64,000 nucleotides of DNA. Origin: Pseudomonas sp. PDM04 (GTDB taxonomy: Bacteria > Pseudomonadota > Gammaproteobacteria > Pseudomonadales > Pseudomonadaceae). Both the position numbers and the translations under genes were made by a program. Below the pieces are notes generated by a model. It was not told where the DNA came from, did not search any database, and saw only the letters and a list, made by a program, of their open reading frames with translations. The DNA is taken from contig NZ_JACVAI010000001.1 in assembly GCF_014851765.1 (NCBI RefSeq), forward strand, positions 558,001-622,000. The letters run 5' to 3'. Below, in pieces: positions 27,478-36,395 of this stretch; the first letter of the stretch is position 1, and the number at the start of each line of letters is the position of its first letter.

Positions 27478-28842
27478 ATGAACACACAACTCAAACCCAC
27501 GCTGGGCACGCTGCACCTGTGGGGCATCGCGGTCGGGCTGGTAATTTCCGGCGAGTATTTCGGCTGGAGTTACGGCTGGGGCGTGGCGGGCACACTCGGG
27601 TTTCTGGTGACGTCCCTGATGGTCGCCACGATGTACACCTGCTTCATCTTCAGTTTCACCGAACTGACCACCGCCATTCCCCACGCCGGCGGCCCGTTTG
27701 CCTACAGCCGCCGGGCCTTCGGCGAGAAGGGCGGGTTGATCGCCGGGCTGGCGACGCTGATCGAATTCGTCTTCGCCCCGCCGGCCATCGCCCTGGCCAT
27801 CGGCGCCTACCTGAACGTGCAGTTTCCGGCGCTCGACCCGAAACACGCAGCGGTCGGCGCCTACATCGTGTTCATGGGCCTGAACATTCTCGGGGTCAAA
27901 CTCGCCGCCACCTTCGAACTGGTGGTCTGCGTCCTCGCCGTAGCCGAACTGCTGGTGTTCATGGGCGTGGTCGCTCCGGCCTTCAGTTTCAGCAACTTCG
28001 CCCTCAATGGCTGGGCGGGCTCCGATGTGTTCGGCGCGCCGGCGATTGCCGGGATGTTTGCGGCGATTCCGTTCGCGATCTGGTTCTTCCTCGCCATCGA
28101 AGGCGCCGCCATGGCCGCCGAAGAAGCCAAGGACCCCAAACGCACGATTCCCAAGGCTTACATCAGCGGTATCCTGACCTTGGTGCTGCTCGCCATGGGA
28201 GTGATGTTCTTTGCCGGCGGCGTTGGCGACTGGCGCACCCTGTCGAACATCAACGACCCGCTGCCGCAAGCGATGAAAACCGTGGTCGGCGATAACTCCG
28301 GCTGGCTGCACATGCTGGTGTGGATTGGCCTGTTCGGCCTGGTGGCCAGTTTCCACGGGATCATCCTCGGCTACTCGCGCCAGTTCTTCGCCCTCGCCCG
28401 CGCCGGTTACCTGCCCGCGTCCCTGGCCAAGCTGTCGCGGTTCCAGACGCCGCATCGGGCAATCATCGCCGGTGGCGTGGTGGGTATCGCCGCCATCTAC
28501 AGCGACGGCCTGATCAACCTGGGCGGCATGACGCTGACCGCAGCGATGATCACCATGGCCGTGTTCGGCGCCATCGTGATGTACATCATGAGCATGCTCA
28601 GCCTGTTCAAGCTGCGCAAAACCGAACCCAACCTGGAGCGCACCTTCCGCGCGCCCTGCTACCCCCTGCTGCCGTTCATTGCCCTGTTGCTGGCGGTGGT
28701 GTGCCTGGTGGCGATGGCCTGGTTCAATGCGCTGATCGGCCTGATTTTCCTGGGTTTCATGGCCGTGGGTTTCCTGTACTTCATGCTGACCGGGCAATTG
28801 CGGGCGGATGCGCCGGCGGATGCGATGTTGACCGGGTTGTAG
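27478..28842 (+). CDS. eat: Ethanolamine permease (APC family)
   Basis: This 454-residue transporter of the amino acid-polyamine-organocation family has twelve hydrophobic helices. The N-terminal GIAVGLVISGEYFGWSYGWG and the segment ELTTAIPHAGGPFAYSRRAFG are typical of the Eat ethanolamine permease subgroup, as is EGAAMAAEEAKDPKRTIPKAY in the middle. It probably imports ethanolamine by proton symport. The ATG at 27478 has AGGGAGA upstream; an open frame further left is not coding. A sigma-54-type promoter lies just upstream, which fits nitrogen-source control. The ammonia-lyase genes (eutBC) are not in the window. Confidence 0.88.
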   Translation: MNTQLKPTLGTLHLWGIAVGLVISGEYFGWSYGWGVAGTLGFLVTSLMVATMYTCFIFSFTELTTAIPHAGGPFAYSRRAFGEKGGLIAGLATLIEFVFAPPAIALAIGAYLNVQFPALDPKHAAVGAYIVFMGLNILGVKLAATFELVVCVLAVAELLVFMGVVAPAFSFSNFALNGWAGSDVFGAPAIAGMFAAIPFAIWFFLAIEGAAMAAEEAKDPKRTIPKAYISGILTLVLLAMGVMFFAGGVGDWRTLSNINDPLPQAMKTVVGDNSGWLHMLVWIGLFGLVASFHGIILGYSRQFFALARAGYLPASLAKLSRFQTPHRAIIAGGVVGIAAIYSDGLINLGGMTLTAAMITMAVFGAIVMYIMSMLSLFKLRKTEPNLERTFRAPCYPLLPFIALLLAVVCLVAMAWFNALIGLIFLGFMAVGFLYFMLTGQLRADAPADAMLTGL

Positions 28843-28859
28843 GCCCGCAACAGGACGAT

Positions 28860-28898
28860 GCGGATGAACACGGAAACTCCGGTTTCAGGTTCATCCGC
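28860..28898. terminator. Long inverted repeat between convergent genes
   Basis: GCGGATGAAC (28860-28869) and GTTCATCCGC (28889-28898) are exact inverted copies around a 19-base centre that itself contains CGGAAACTCCG. It separates eat from the convergent membrane-protein gene and probably ends transcription from both sides. Confidence 0.65.
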
Positions 28899-28959
28899 CA
28901 TTGTTCCACGCCGACTGCGAAATACTTTCCCAGGGTAAACCTTCAGTGGATAGCACCCA

Positions 28960-30900
28960 CTACTGCTGCCATTGCGTCAACTTGGCAGTCCCGTCAGGAA
29001 ATTGCTTGACGCTGAGGACGGCTGAGTTCCCAGACAGCGCACTTCCCTCGAACACGGACGGGTAGGCGCGTTGCAAGGATTGGAGCCCGTTACCCACAAA
29101 TACATAATGATAATTTCCCAACGCACGGACGAGCTCTTCTTCAGACCAATTACAGGTTGTCGTGTCCCCTGCATAAAGTGGAGGTCCAAATGAAAAACAT
29201 CCACCGGCCTGAGTCGTTCGCGGGGTCAACTCATAGCGCAATATCCAGTACTCCAATCCAACATACGAAGGACGGTCTGCCTGCCAGACGACGAGAACGC
29301 TTACGCGAGGGTAGGTTTTATCTACAAAGGGATGGATCAAAGGAGTGACCAGTTCATCCCGGGTCGGGAAGTATTGGGGGCCGCCCGCCCAGAGATAAGG
29401 CTGAATGCTGCTACGCCCCAGGAGCAAGCTGGGGATGATCAACACCGCGAACATTACCGCACCCGATACCTTCTGACTTCTGGTGTTGAATGGAAGCGTT
29501 GCGGCACCCGCCAGCAACAGGAACGCCATGCCCAAGGCATAGGAGCCAAAGTAGCGCTCCAATGATGTCAACACCCGACCTTCATAATCACTAAAGCCAT
29601 ACAGGTAATAAAGCAGCATCAGGCTGCAATAAGCGACACCGCCTACAGCTACACCAGCCACTAATAACCCAAAGCTTTTTCGATCGACTTTATCGGACTG
29701 CATGACGCCAATAACCAGACCAATCAGCAAAAGGGCAATAACCAGTTTTCCTGGAGCATCCCAGCGCGTCTTCAGAACCTTATCGAATGTATTGGAACTG
29801 GCAGCACTACCCTGTACGGAGCCATGCTCCAAGCCAAGCATGCGTTCTGCAAAACCTGAAAGAATTGCCTGTTCCCGCTCTGTGGAACAGCAGTGGGATG
29901 CCTGTTTGAGCATGTTTGTAATGGAGATGCCTGCAAGCGAGCGGTCCAGCGCCTGATGCTTAACATGTCCCGACCAGAATTGACTGATCACAATGGGTAA
30001 AAGGATACAGATCAGAATAGTTTTCCAACCCCCTTTAACTCTAGCCACTTCTTTGGGCGCTGTACGCAGTCTGTACCCATGCATTACCACGATCAACGCT
30101 ATAGCAGCAACGGTGAAGCTCGCGCCGGAGTCTTTCGCCAATACCAGAAAACCAAAAATGGGTGGTAATGCCACCCAGGCTTTGGGATCGTTCCGCGTAA
30201 CCCAATAAATGGAAAGTACCGCACCAAAAAGCACACCGACTATCTGGTCAATCAGGATACTCGACCAGCCCTGCCCCATCAGCAGAACGACGATAAAAGT
30301 CAACGCAACTAAAAGCAGTGCGTGGAGCCGAAAATGGGAATTTGACGCGGCAATGGCCGGCATGGCAGCAAACATCAACAATACCGCATGCGACATCAGG
30401 GCTATATTTTCATGAAAACCGGTAAAACGCAGGAAGAAATAGCCGAGATAAGCTGTACCTGGTGGATAATCCTGAAAATAAAGTCTATACCCCTGATTTT
30501 TCAGATCGAGCGCAGTATGGGTGAACTCAGTCAACTTTATAATCGTGCCCCAATGGGAAAACATGTCCCAACTGACAAATTGAGCGTGGCTGTTATAGTC
30601 AACGAGAAGCGCCGTCGCAAGACCTACAGATCCCAGGCCCCAAACAAATCCAGGTTGAAAATTAAAACCATGATATTTGACATAGCGACCACACTCGGCA
30701 ACCAGCAGGCCAATGCCCAATAGCGTAAGGCAAAGACTCACAGGGCGTAGGAGCGAAAGGAAATCCGATAAAAACAGAATAAGGACTATCGAACTGATAA
30801 CCGATATTGGCGCAATGCTCCACCCGACGACATTACGACGAACAAGAGCTGCCACGAAACCGAATATTGAAAGAAGAGGAAGTAAAACAAGCCACGACAT
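28960..30900 (-). CDS. Large polytopic membrane protein, probable GT-C-type glycosyltransferase
   Basis: This 646-residue inner-membrane protein has roughly a dozen hydrophobic segments across residues 1-500 and a soluble C-terminal part of about 140 residues with several Cys. The first large extracytoplasmic loop contains SWDMFSHWG with Asp112, the place where GT-C enzymes carry their catalytic acidic residue. No Pfam family is recognised with certainty. Its ATG at 30900 overlaps the stop of the GT2 gene by one base (TGATG), so they are translationally coupled. By analogy with three-component GtrA-GtrB-GtrS systems it would transfer the lipid-linked sugar outside the membrane. This role is inferred from context. 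Base composition is clearly lower in GC than kdp and eat. Confidence 0.6.
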   Translation of the reverse strand: MSWLVLLPLLSIFGFVAALVRRNVVGWSIAPISVISSIVLILFLSDFLSLLRPVSLCLTLLGIGLLVAECGRYVKYHGFNFQPGFVWGLGSVGLATALLVDYNSHAQFVSWDMFSHWGTIIKLTEFTHTALDLKNQGYRLYFQDYPPGTAYLGYFFLRFTGFHENIALMSHAVLLMFAAMPAIAASNSHFRLHALLLVALTFIVVLLMGQGWSSILIDQIVGVLFGAVLSIYWVTRNDPKAWVALPPIFGFLVLAKDSGASFTVAAIALIVVMHGYRLRTAPKEVARVKGGWKTILICILLPIVISQFWSGHVKHQALDRSLAGISITNMLKQASHCCSTEREQAILSGFAERMLGLEHGSVQGSAASSNTFDKVLKTRWDAPGKLVIALLLIGLVIGVMQSDKVDRKSFGLLVAGVAVGGVAYCSLMLLYYLYGFSDYEGRVLTSLERYFGSYALGMAFLLLAGAATLPFNTRSQKVSGAVMFAVLIIPSLLLGRSSIQPYLWAGGPQYFPTRDELVTPLIHPFVDKTYPRVSVLVVWQADRPSYVGLEYWILRYELTPRTTQAGGCFSFGPPLYAGDTTTCNWSEEELVRALGNYHYVFVGNGLQSLQRAYPSVFEGSALSGNSAVLSVKQFPDGTAKLTQWQQ

Positions 30901-31925
30901 CAAATCAAATCCTTTTGTTTATTGGTCATGTGTGAAGCCACCTGTGATCTATGCACCAAAGCGGGATGAACCGCCCGCTTGGGCACGGCAAGCATGTCAT
31001 AGTTAAAAAACGCCAACAAAAACTGCAAACCAACCAACAATGGTAACGCCGCCAGCATTACCCCGCCCGCTGAAACAGGTATACCTCCCTGAGCTGACTC
31101 ATACCAGCGTGTAGCACCGTAAATCCCCCCAAACAACGTCAGCACAATCCCCATCAAAAACTCAAGAGTGGCCAGAGAAAAGTCGCGCAAAATGTAGCGA
31201 TAAAAAAATCGCTTCCCCGCATTTTTGCAGTGCTTTAACAAAAATTCGGGAATGACCGCACTGATATTCAGGTTACTTTCTTCATCTGCATAATGAGCAG
31301 TCATGGGCAGATCGTAAACCACTGCCCCCTGCAGCCCTAACCGAAACAATACGTCGGTTTCGAAAAAATAGCGCTGGCTAATCTTGTGAAAATGGAGATG
31401 CTTGGCAACTTCAGAGTGAATGGCAGTATAACCATTCGTTGGATCGAACAAGTGCCAATAGCCCGTGGATAACTTAGTAAAAAATGAAAGTACCGCATTT
31501 CCAAATAAACGTATAAAAGGCATGCCGCTCAGCGATTCAGGATCGAAAAATCGATTACCCTTAACGTAATCCGCATCACCAGTGATGATTGGAGAAACAA
31601 AACTTGGAATCAATGCGGGGTCCATTTGACCATCGCCATCAATCTTGACAAAAATATCGCAACCATCATTGATCGCCGCACCGTAACCGGCCATGACGGC
31701 ACCACCCACTCCCAGGTTAACGCTGTTATACACGACATTAACACGAGGATCATCGCACTCGGACTCTACATAGTGACCGGTGCCTTCAGGGCAACAATCA
31801 TCAACCACATAAATCGAAAAAACTTCCGGACCTATTCGACCCAAGAGATCCAGAATATGCTTCCTGGTTTTATAACAGGGTACGACAACTGCAATTTTTT
31901 CCGACATCTGTTGACTATTGAGCAT
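30900..31925 (-). CDS. GtrB/ArnC-like polyprenyl-phosphate glycosyltransferase (GT2)
   Basis: This 341-residue protein starts with a GT-A fold: KIAVVVPCYKTRKHIL and FSIYVVDDCCPEGTGHYVE, then the metal-binding DGDGQMDP near 115. Two C-terminal membrane helices lie at about 255-275 and 295-315. This layout is that of DPM1/ArnC/GtrB enzymes, which load a sugar onto undecaprenyl phosphate at the cytoplasmic face. Possible starts are ATG 31925, ATG 31907 and an upstream TTG at 31967; none has a strong ribosome site, and 31925 is a compromise. It sits between the phosphatase-like gene and the polytopic gene in a four-gene operon. The sugar is unknown. Confidence 0.8.
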   Translation of the reverse strand: MLNSQQMSEKIAVVVPCYKTRKHILDLLGRIGPEVFSIYVVDDCCPEGTGHYVESECDDPRVNVVYNSVNLGVGGAVMAGYGAAINDGCDIFVKIDGDGQMDPALIPSFVSPIITGDADYVKGNRFFDPESLSGMPFIRLFGNAVLSFFTKLSTGYWHLFDPTNGYTAIHSEVAKHLHFHKISQRYFFETDVLFRLGLQGAVVYDLPMTAHYADEESNLNISAVIPEFLLKHCKNAGKRFFYRYILRDFSLATLEFLMGIVLTLFGGIYGATRWYESAQGGIPVSAGGVMLAALPLLVGLQFLLAFFNYDMLAVPKRAVHPALVHRSQVASHMTNKQKDLI

Positions 31926-31979
31926 GGGCAGACCTAAACATCCAAGTAAGGTGGTAGGAGGGTACAAACATGGATACCA

Positions 31980-33248
31980 TCATCCCTGCCGAGGCCAGAC
32001 ATATTTGAAGATCTCAAAATTTGGAGCCGTGGGTGGAAGCTCCAGATTTTTAAAATATGCATTCCCCAAGGTCACATGAGCGCCTGTGCGTTTTGCATGC
32101 AATGCAAACTCGCTAAATAGTGGTATAGATGTATTCGCCATTTCCAGGGTGGTGCCGGAATCTGCACCGCCCCAGTAAGAAAACTGATAAAAAAGTCGAG
32201 TGGGCTGCCGTTCATCTATTTCAATCGCGAAAGCCGGCACCCCATTTACACGAGCCTCCCGAAGACAAGCCGCAGCCTGCTGGCACGCCTCTGCCGTCGC
32301 AAAAAACGCATGCCCATCGTTGGTCATGCATTGCTCAACTCGCGTCGGTTGCAGACCGATTCGATGCAAAAAGCCAAGCGGATTGATTTGCCTGTAGCAA
32401 TAGAACGCTTCCTGACTAACATTTTTTTGGGTAAACGCATTCAACACGAGTATGCGCTGACTTCCACTCTCAGCCAGCAGCAGCCCCAGAATTCGATCCA
32501 GAAACGAGAAGACAGCGCGAGAGCTATCGTCCACCTGATTTACATCTTTCCAGTCGTGATGCTGAAAGTGAGCGATCAGATTCAAAAATATAAAACACAC
32601 TTCAGGATCGTATTTTTTTCTTAGTTTCAAGAACAGTCGAGTCGACAACAACTCAAAGGCGCCGAACAAAAAACACGTATTCAACCGTGAACCGCGAAGT
32701 TGGCTAACTAAAAAGACAAAGTCCCTCAACAGGGTGCCGACTGGTATTGTTTTAAACGTAGTAAAGAGCGTCGTCAGGGCAGCCTTCGCCGCTTTCGAGT
32801 AGGATAAATCCATGTAATTTTTTGAATAATAAACTGGCAAGGCAAAGAAGCCGGCAACAGCCTTAGGATAAGGATTTTCGGTGAAGTTCCACGGGTCCGT
32901 CGTAAAGAATCGGTTGAGCCGGGCGCCATTACGCCTCGCGTTCATTACCCCCCACACACCGGTACTTATTCCCTCCCCCCCCAAGCGCTCCCAAACCTGG
33001 GAGTGTTCAAGCTTATCAACATCCCCTAATCGAATGACTTTGTGAGTCGAGGAGGGTTGTTCAGTGTGTATCGAAACCCATTGACACCAGGGATCGAGTC
33101 CCTCGTGTTCCTTGTCATGGTCAGCTTGTGTTTCACAATGCGGCCAGTTCAAAACGGTCTTTACATGCTCGAGCCCAAAGCGTTCACTCGCCTGTTGCAG
33201 AAGTCGGACATTGAACTCATTGAGTTCGATCACCAATGTACGTTTCAT
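31980..33248 (-). CDS. Alkaline-phosphatase-superfamily-like protein, active site doubtful
   Basis: This 422-residue protein begins KRTLVIELNEFNVRLL, similar in position to the first metal-binding strand of type I phosphodiesterases. The order STHKVIRLG then VWERLGGEGISTGVWGVMNA recalls their HS-T-W-L-G segment. A His-rich IAHFQHHDW near 228 could supply metal ligands. However, the usual Asp of the first strand is Glu/Asn here, and the DHG motif before the second metal appears as LNAFTQ. So it may be a non-catalytic or altered member. No signal peptide is visible. The ATG at 33248 has AAGGG eight bases upstream and is preferred over GTG 33257. It is the second gene of the low-GC operon. Confidence 0.45.
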   Translation of the reverse strand: MKRTLVIELNEFNVRLLQQASERFGLEHVKTVLNWPHCETQADHDKEHEGLDPWCQWVSIHTEQPSSTHKVIRLGDVDKLEHSQVWERLGGEGISTGVWGVMNARRNGARLNRFFTTDPWNFTENPYPKAVAGFFALPVYYSKNYMDLSYSKAAKAALTTLFTTFKTIPVGTLLRDFVFLVSQLRGSRLNTCFLFGAFELLSTRLFLKLRKKYDPEVCFIFLNLIAHFQHHDWKDVNQVDDSSRAVFSFLDRILGLLLAESGSQRILVLNAFTQKNVSQEAFYCYRQINPLGFLHRIGLQPTRVEQCMTNDGHAFFATAEACQQAAACLREARVNGVPAFAIEIDERQPTRLFYQFSYWGGADSGTTLEMANTSIPLFSEFALHAKRTGAHVTLGNAYFKNLELPPTAPNFEIFKYVWPRQG

Positions 33249-33266
33249 CGTAGTCACCCTTAATTC

Positions 33267-33635
33267 TTAAGAGACACCATGCCGCGCAATTGAGGCCAGG
33301 GAGATGCCCGCCATTATCAAGACTGACGAGGCGACATTGATCCAATCGAATCTTTCCGAAAAAAATATCGCACTCGCTAGCGGAACCAGCAGAAAAGTGA
33401 TCGACATAAAAGGGTAAGCTTGCGAAAGCGGAACGTGGCGAAGTACATAAATCCAGACCAACGATGACAAACCGTATACCGAAAACGCGAAAAACAACCA
33501 GGACAACGTTCGAAGGGTTAGCAGACCAGACTCATTCCAGGAGCTACTGGCTACTTTCATAAGCACTTGCCCCGAGGCAACCGCAACAGCACAGCCGAGG
33601 CAGATCAAGATATTGGCTTTATTGATGTCAGGCAT
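33267..33635 (-). CDS. Small EamA/ArnE-like four-helix membrane protein
   Basis: This 122-residue protein has four hydrophobic helices (about 8-26, 38-60, 70-90 and 95-115). It shows the conserved SGQVLMK in the first helix, and YVLRHVPLSQAYPFMSITFLL with FFSERFDW in the later part. This pattern fits EamA/SMR-type half-transporters such as ArnE and ArnF, which move lipid-linked aminoarabinose across the inner membrane. The ATG at 33635 is preferred; the frame extends upstream to 33731. It is the first gene of the operon, nine bases before the ORF of the phosphatase-like gene. It probably flips the lipid-linked sugar made by the GT2 enzyme. Confidence 0.75.
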   Translation of the reverse strand: MPDINKANILICLGCAVAVASGQVLMKVASSSWNESGLLTLRTLSWLFFAFSVYGLSSLVWIYVLRHVPLSQAYPFMSITFLLVPLASAIFFSERFDWINVASSVLIMAGISLASIARHGVS

Positions 33636-34054
33636 TAATTCCAATCCCTTAAATACAGTCGAACCGCGGTGGTTCTCCCTCAAAAACCAGCAAAAAACCA
33701 ACGATCGAATTTTGCCCTCAATAAAACACACGTTTGCAACGACATCGGTGACGCTACACAGCTTAGATTAAAGTTATAAGTTCCTAACCGTCGCGACGGC
33801 ATCAGAATAATCTCAAATAGCCATGCTAGTCTTTTTTTCAAATTGAAACCATCCCCACTGGGATTATCCGGTCTCAGGCATCGACTCATTAAGTGGGATA
33901 GGAGCGATCCCGAACACGCTCAGGATCCTGCCGTCGACAGGCTTGTGACGAAGCGACTTGTACAATGGAACCACCGCGACATTAAATCGCTCAAAGTGAT
34001 AAGCACGATGGGTTGGCAAAACCTGCCAACCCGCCTGCTCTCAAGGAGATTCCC
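33636..34054. other. Gene-free interval, 419 bp
   Basis: AT-rich sequence between the leftward low-GC operon and the rightward DUF2897 gene. It should contain both promoters, but no clear -35/-10 pair, repeat or tRNA was recognised. The change from low to high GC occurs within its right part, which makes it the likely junction of the acquired segment. Confidence 0.5.
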
Positions 34055-34222
34055 ATGCCCTGGTATGCCTGGTTGATTCTGGTCGTTGCAATTGGCTCGA
34101 TCGTCGGCGGTTTGATGATGCTGCGCGACACTGCCAACAAGGTCGAACTGACCGACGAGCAACGCAAGCGAGTGGCCGAACGTAATGCGCAGGCGGATGC
34201 CAAGGATGCGCAGGATCAGTGA
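34055..34222 (+). CDS. DUF2897 family small membrane protein
   Basis: This 55-residue protein, MPWYAWLILVVAIGSIVGGL followed by a charged tail (KVELTDEQRKRVAERNAQAD), is a typical DUF2897 member of Pseudomonas. A single N-terminal membrane helix (about 4-24) is followed by a cytoplasmic helical tail. The ATG at 34055 has an AAGGAGA ribosome site. Function is unknown. Confidence 0.85.
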   Translation: MPWYAWLILVVAIGSIVGGLMMLRDTANKVELTDEQRKRVAERNAQADAKDAQDQ

Positions 34223-34246
34223 ATGGCTTCACTCCCGCACCCTCTG

Positions 34247-34270
34247 CGGGAGCGAGCCTGCTCTCGATGG
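34247..34270. repeat. Single REP element
   Basis: GCGGGAGCGAGCCTGCTCTCGATG is a single REP copy just downstream of the DUF2897 gene. It is the last recognisable REP in the window; none was seen from here to 64 kb. The rest of 34271-34524 shows only the palindrome listed separately. Confidence 0.7.
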
Positions 34271-34458
34271 TTATCAGGAATAACGCGTTCCCCTCCCGCC
34301 CAGCGCTTGCCTGCTGACTCAAGCCTGCGGGCGACCTTCCCTCCAGCCGATGGAACGCCACTCCGACCAGGCGACGACGTGTCCTGCGCATCGGGACGCT
34401 TTCGTGTCGGCTCATTCAACGTGTTGGACGACGTTGGACGCATCTGCATGCTTTTCAG

Positions 34459-34472
34459 CTGTAGAAGTACAG
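34459..34472. promoter_or_regulatory. Palindrome upstream of the TetR-type regulator
   Basis: CTGTA-GAAG-TACAG lies 52 bp before the regulator's ATG and could be its operator. This is positional inference only; the symmetry is short. Confidence 0.3.
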
Positions 34473-34524
34473 TCACCATCTCATTTTCAATGGTTAATAT
34501 GGTTCACCGTTGCGGAGATTACAG

Positions 34525-35082
34525 ATGCGTTACTCGCAGAACCATAAAGCCCAGACTCATCAACGCATTATCAAGGAAGCCTCGGCACGATTTCGCCGTG
34601 ACGGAATTGGCGCGACAGGCTTGCAACCCCTGATGAAAGCCCTGGGTCTCACCCACGGTGGCTTCTATTCGCACTTCAAGTCCAAGGACGAACTGGTGGA
34701 AAAGGCGCTGCAGGCTGCCGGAGACGAAGTGAACGTCGTCTGCGCCGAACTGTTCGCTGGAGATCGCCCACTTGAGGCGTTTATCGACACTTATCTGTCC
34801 GAATGGCACCAGGCATCACCCCATCAAGGGTGCCCACTGCCGACCATGTCATCGGAGCTAGGCCTGCGTGGGCAGCCCAGTCCGACCTCTGATGCGGTGC
34901 TCAGGGCTCGACTTGAGCAGATAGAAAGCACCCTTGAAGGTGAGAACACCGCCGACCAGAGCATCTTTATCATGTCTGCGCTGGTCGGAGCGTTATTGTT
35001 GTCGCGCAGTGTCGAGTGTCCCGAGCTGGCTCGACGGATGCTCGATGTCACTCGCGAGCGGCTCAAGCAACACGAGGGCTGA
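34525..35082 (+). CDS. TetR family transcriptional regulator
   Basis: This 185-residue protein has an N-terminal TetR helix-turn-helix (about 8-55): RIIKEASARFRRDGIGATGL and MKALGLTHGGFYSHFKSKDEL. A helical ligand domain follows, with a conserved GCPLPTMSSEL segment near 100. That region, with Cys followed by Pro-rich and SE residues, is characteristic of a TetR subgroup often found near short-chain dehydrogenase genes. The ATG at 34525 has GGAG upstream; MRR five codons earlier is less likely. It converges on the FabF-like gene with only 10 bp between stops, so it probably controls the SDR-ketosynthase pair. Confidence 0.9.
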   Translation: MRYSQNHKAQTHQRIIKEASARFRRDGIGATGLQPLMKALGLTHGGFYSHFKSKDELVEKALQAAGDEVNVVCAELFAGDRPLEAFIDTYLSEWHQASPHQGCPLPTMSSELGLRGQPSPTSDAVLRARLEQIESTLEGENTADQSIFIMSALVGALLLSRSVECPELARRMLDVTRERLKQHEG

Positions 35083-35092
35083 AACGACGGGA

Positions 35093-36367
35093 CTAACCCT
35101 GCCAGCGCTTGAACAACACACTGGCATTCACCCCACCGAAACCGAAGCCGTTGGACAGCGCATACTCGATCGCCAGCGGTCGCGCCTGACCATGGACAAT
35201 GTCCACGCCCTGTGCGGCCGGGTCCGGGTTTTCCAAGTTGAGCGTGGCCGGCACGATCTGGTCACGAATCGCCAACAGCGTGAAAATCGCCTCGATCCCC
35301 CCGGCTGCCCCCAACAAGTGACCGGTAGCCGACTTGGTGGATGTCACCGCAATGCCGTTGTCTGTACCGAACAACGACTTGATCGCCGCCAACTCCCCAA
35401 GATCCCCGACCGGCGTCGACGTGGCGTGAGCATTGAGGTGCTGAACCTGCTTCGCCTCGATCCCGGCCTGGGCCAATGCCAACGACATCGCCCGCCGCGC
35501 ACCGCTGCCGTCCTCGGGGCCGGCAGTCAGGTGATAAGCGTCGGCGCTGGTGCCGTAACCGACCAACTCCGCCAGTGGTTGCGCCCCACGGGCCAAGGCA
35601 TGCTCCAGCGATTCGATCACCAGAAGGCCCGCGCCCTCGCCCATGACGAAACCATCACGGTCGCGGTCGAACGGGCGAGAGGCGCGCTCCGGCGTGTCAT
35701 TGAAACCGCTGGACAAGGCGCGAGCAGCGGCAAACCCGGCCAGACTGACACGATCGATCGCCGCTTCCGCGCCGCCGCACAGCGCAATATCCGCTTCGCC
35801 ACACCGAATCAAGCGAGCCGCATCGCCAATCGCCTGGACTCCCGCTGCGCAAGCCGTGACCGGAGCGCCCAGCGGTCCCTTGAAACCGTGCTGGATCGAT
35901 ACATGACCGGCAGCCAGATTGACCAGGAACGAAGGAATGGTGAACGGCGACAATCGCCGAGGCCCGCGACTGTCCGTGGTGCGCACCGCATCGGCAATCG
36001 CGCCAAACCCACCCACCCCCGAACCGATGATGGTGGCCGTGCGTTCCTGCGCCTCAGGCGTTGGCGCGTGCCAGCCGGCCTGTTCGATGGCCTGGCGAGC
36101 CGCTTCCATCGCAAACATGATGAAGCGGTCCATCTTCTTCTGTTCCTTCGGCGGCGTTGCCAGGTCCGGGTCGAAACCTGCCTCGGCGTCATCGGCCACC
36201 GTGGGCACCGAACCGCCGACCTTCGCCGCCAGATCGGCCACGACGTCATCCGGCAGGTTCCTGATACCGGACTGTCCAGCCAACAGGCGCGACCACACCG
36301 CTCCGACACCACTGCCTAACGGCGACACCAGGCCCATGCCCGTAACTACTATTCGACGGTCATTCAT
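35093..36367 (-). CDS. Beta-ketoacyl-ACP synthase II-like protein
   Basis: This 424-residue condensing enzyme of the FabF type extends acyl chains with malonyl-ACP. The nucleophile Cys173 lies in PVTACAAGVQAIG. The two His lie in NAHATSTPVGD near 313 and SATGHLLGAAGG near 348, forming the CHH triad of elongating KAS enzymes. The Lys of KAS I/II (SKS region, here STKSATGH) is present. It lies downstream of an SDR on the same strand with 28 bp between them. It is not next to acpP/fabG/fabD, so it is an accessory FabF copy, and the substrate is unknown. The ATG at 36367 has GGAGG upstream. Confidence 0.88.
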   Translation of the reverse strand: MNDRRIVVTGMGLVSPLGSGVGAVWSRLLAGQSGIRNLPDDVVADLAAKVGGSVPTVADDAEAGFDPDLATPPKEQKKMDRFIMFAMEAARQAIEQAGWHAPTPEAQERTATIIGSGVGGFGAIADAVRTTDSRGPRRLSPFTIPSFLVNLAAGHVSIQHGFKGPLGAPVTACAAGVQAIGDAARLIRCGEADIALCGGAEAAIDRVSLAGFAAARALSSGFNDTPERASRPFDRDRDGFVMGEGAGLLVIESLEHALARGAQPLAELVGYGTSADAYHLTAGPEDGSGARRAMSLALAQAGIEAKQVQHLNAHATSTPVGDLGELAAIKSLFGTDNGIAVTSTKSATGHLLGAAGGIEAIFTLLAIRDQIVPATLNLENPDPAAQGVDIVHGQARPLAIEYALSNGFGFGGVNASVLFKRWQG

Positions 36368-36395
36368 ACCGCAACATCCTCCGTTTCTGAATACA

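Noticed and set aside
27391..28797. 468-codon open frame antisense to eat
   Set aside because: The translation is dominated by His/Gln/Gly repeats, the mirror of a hydrophobic transporter. It has no independent ribosome site.
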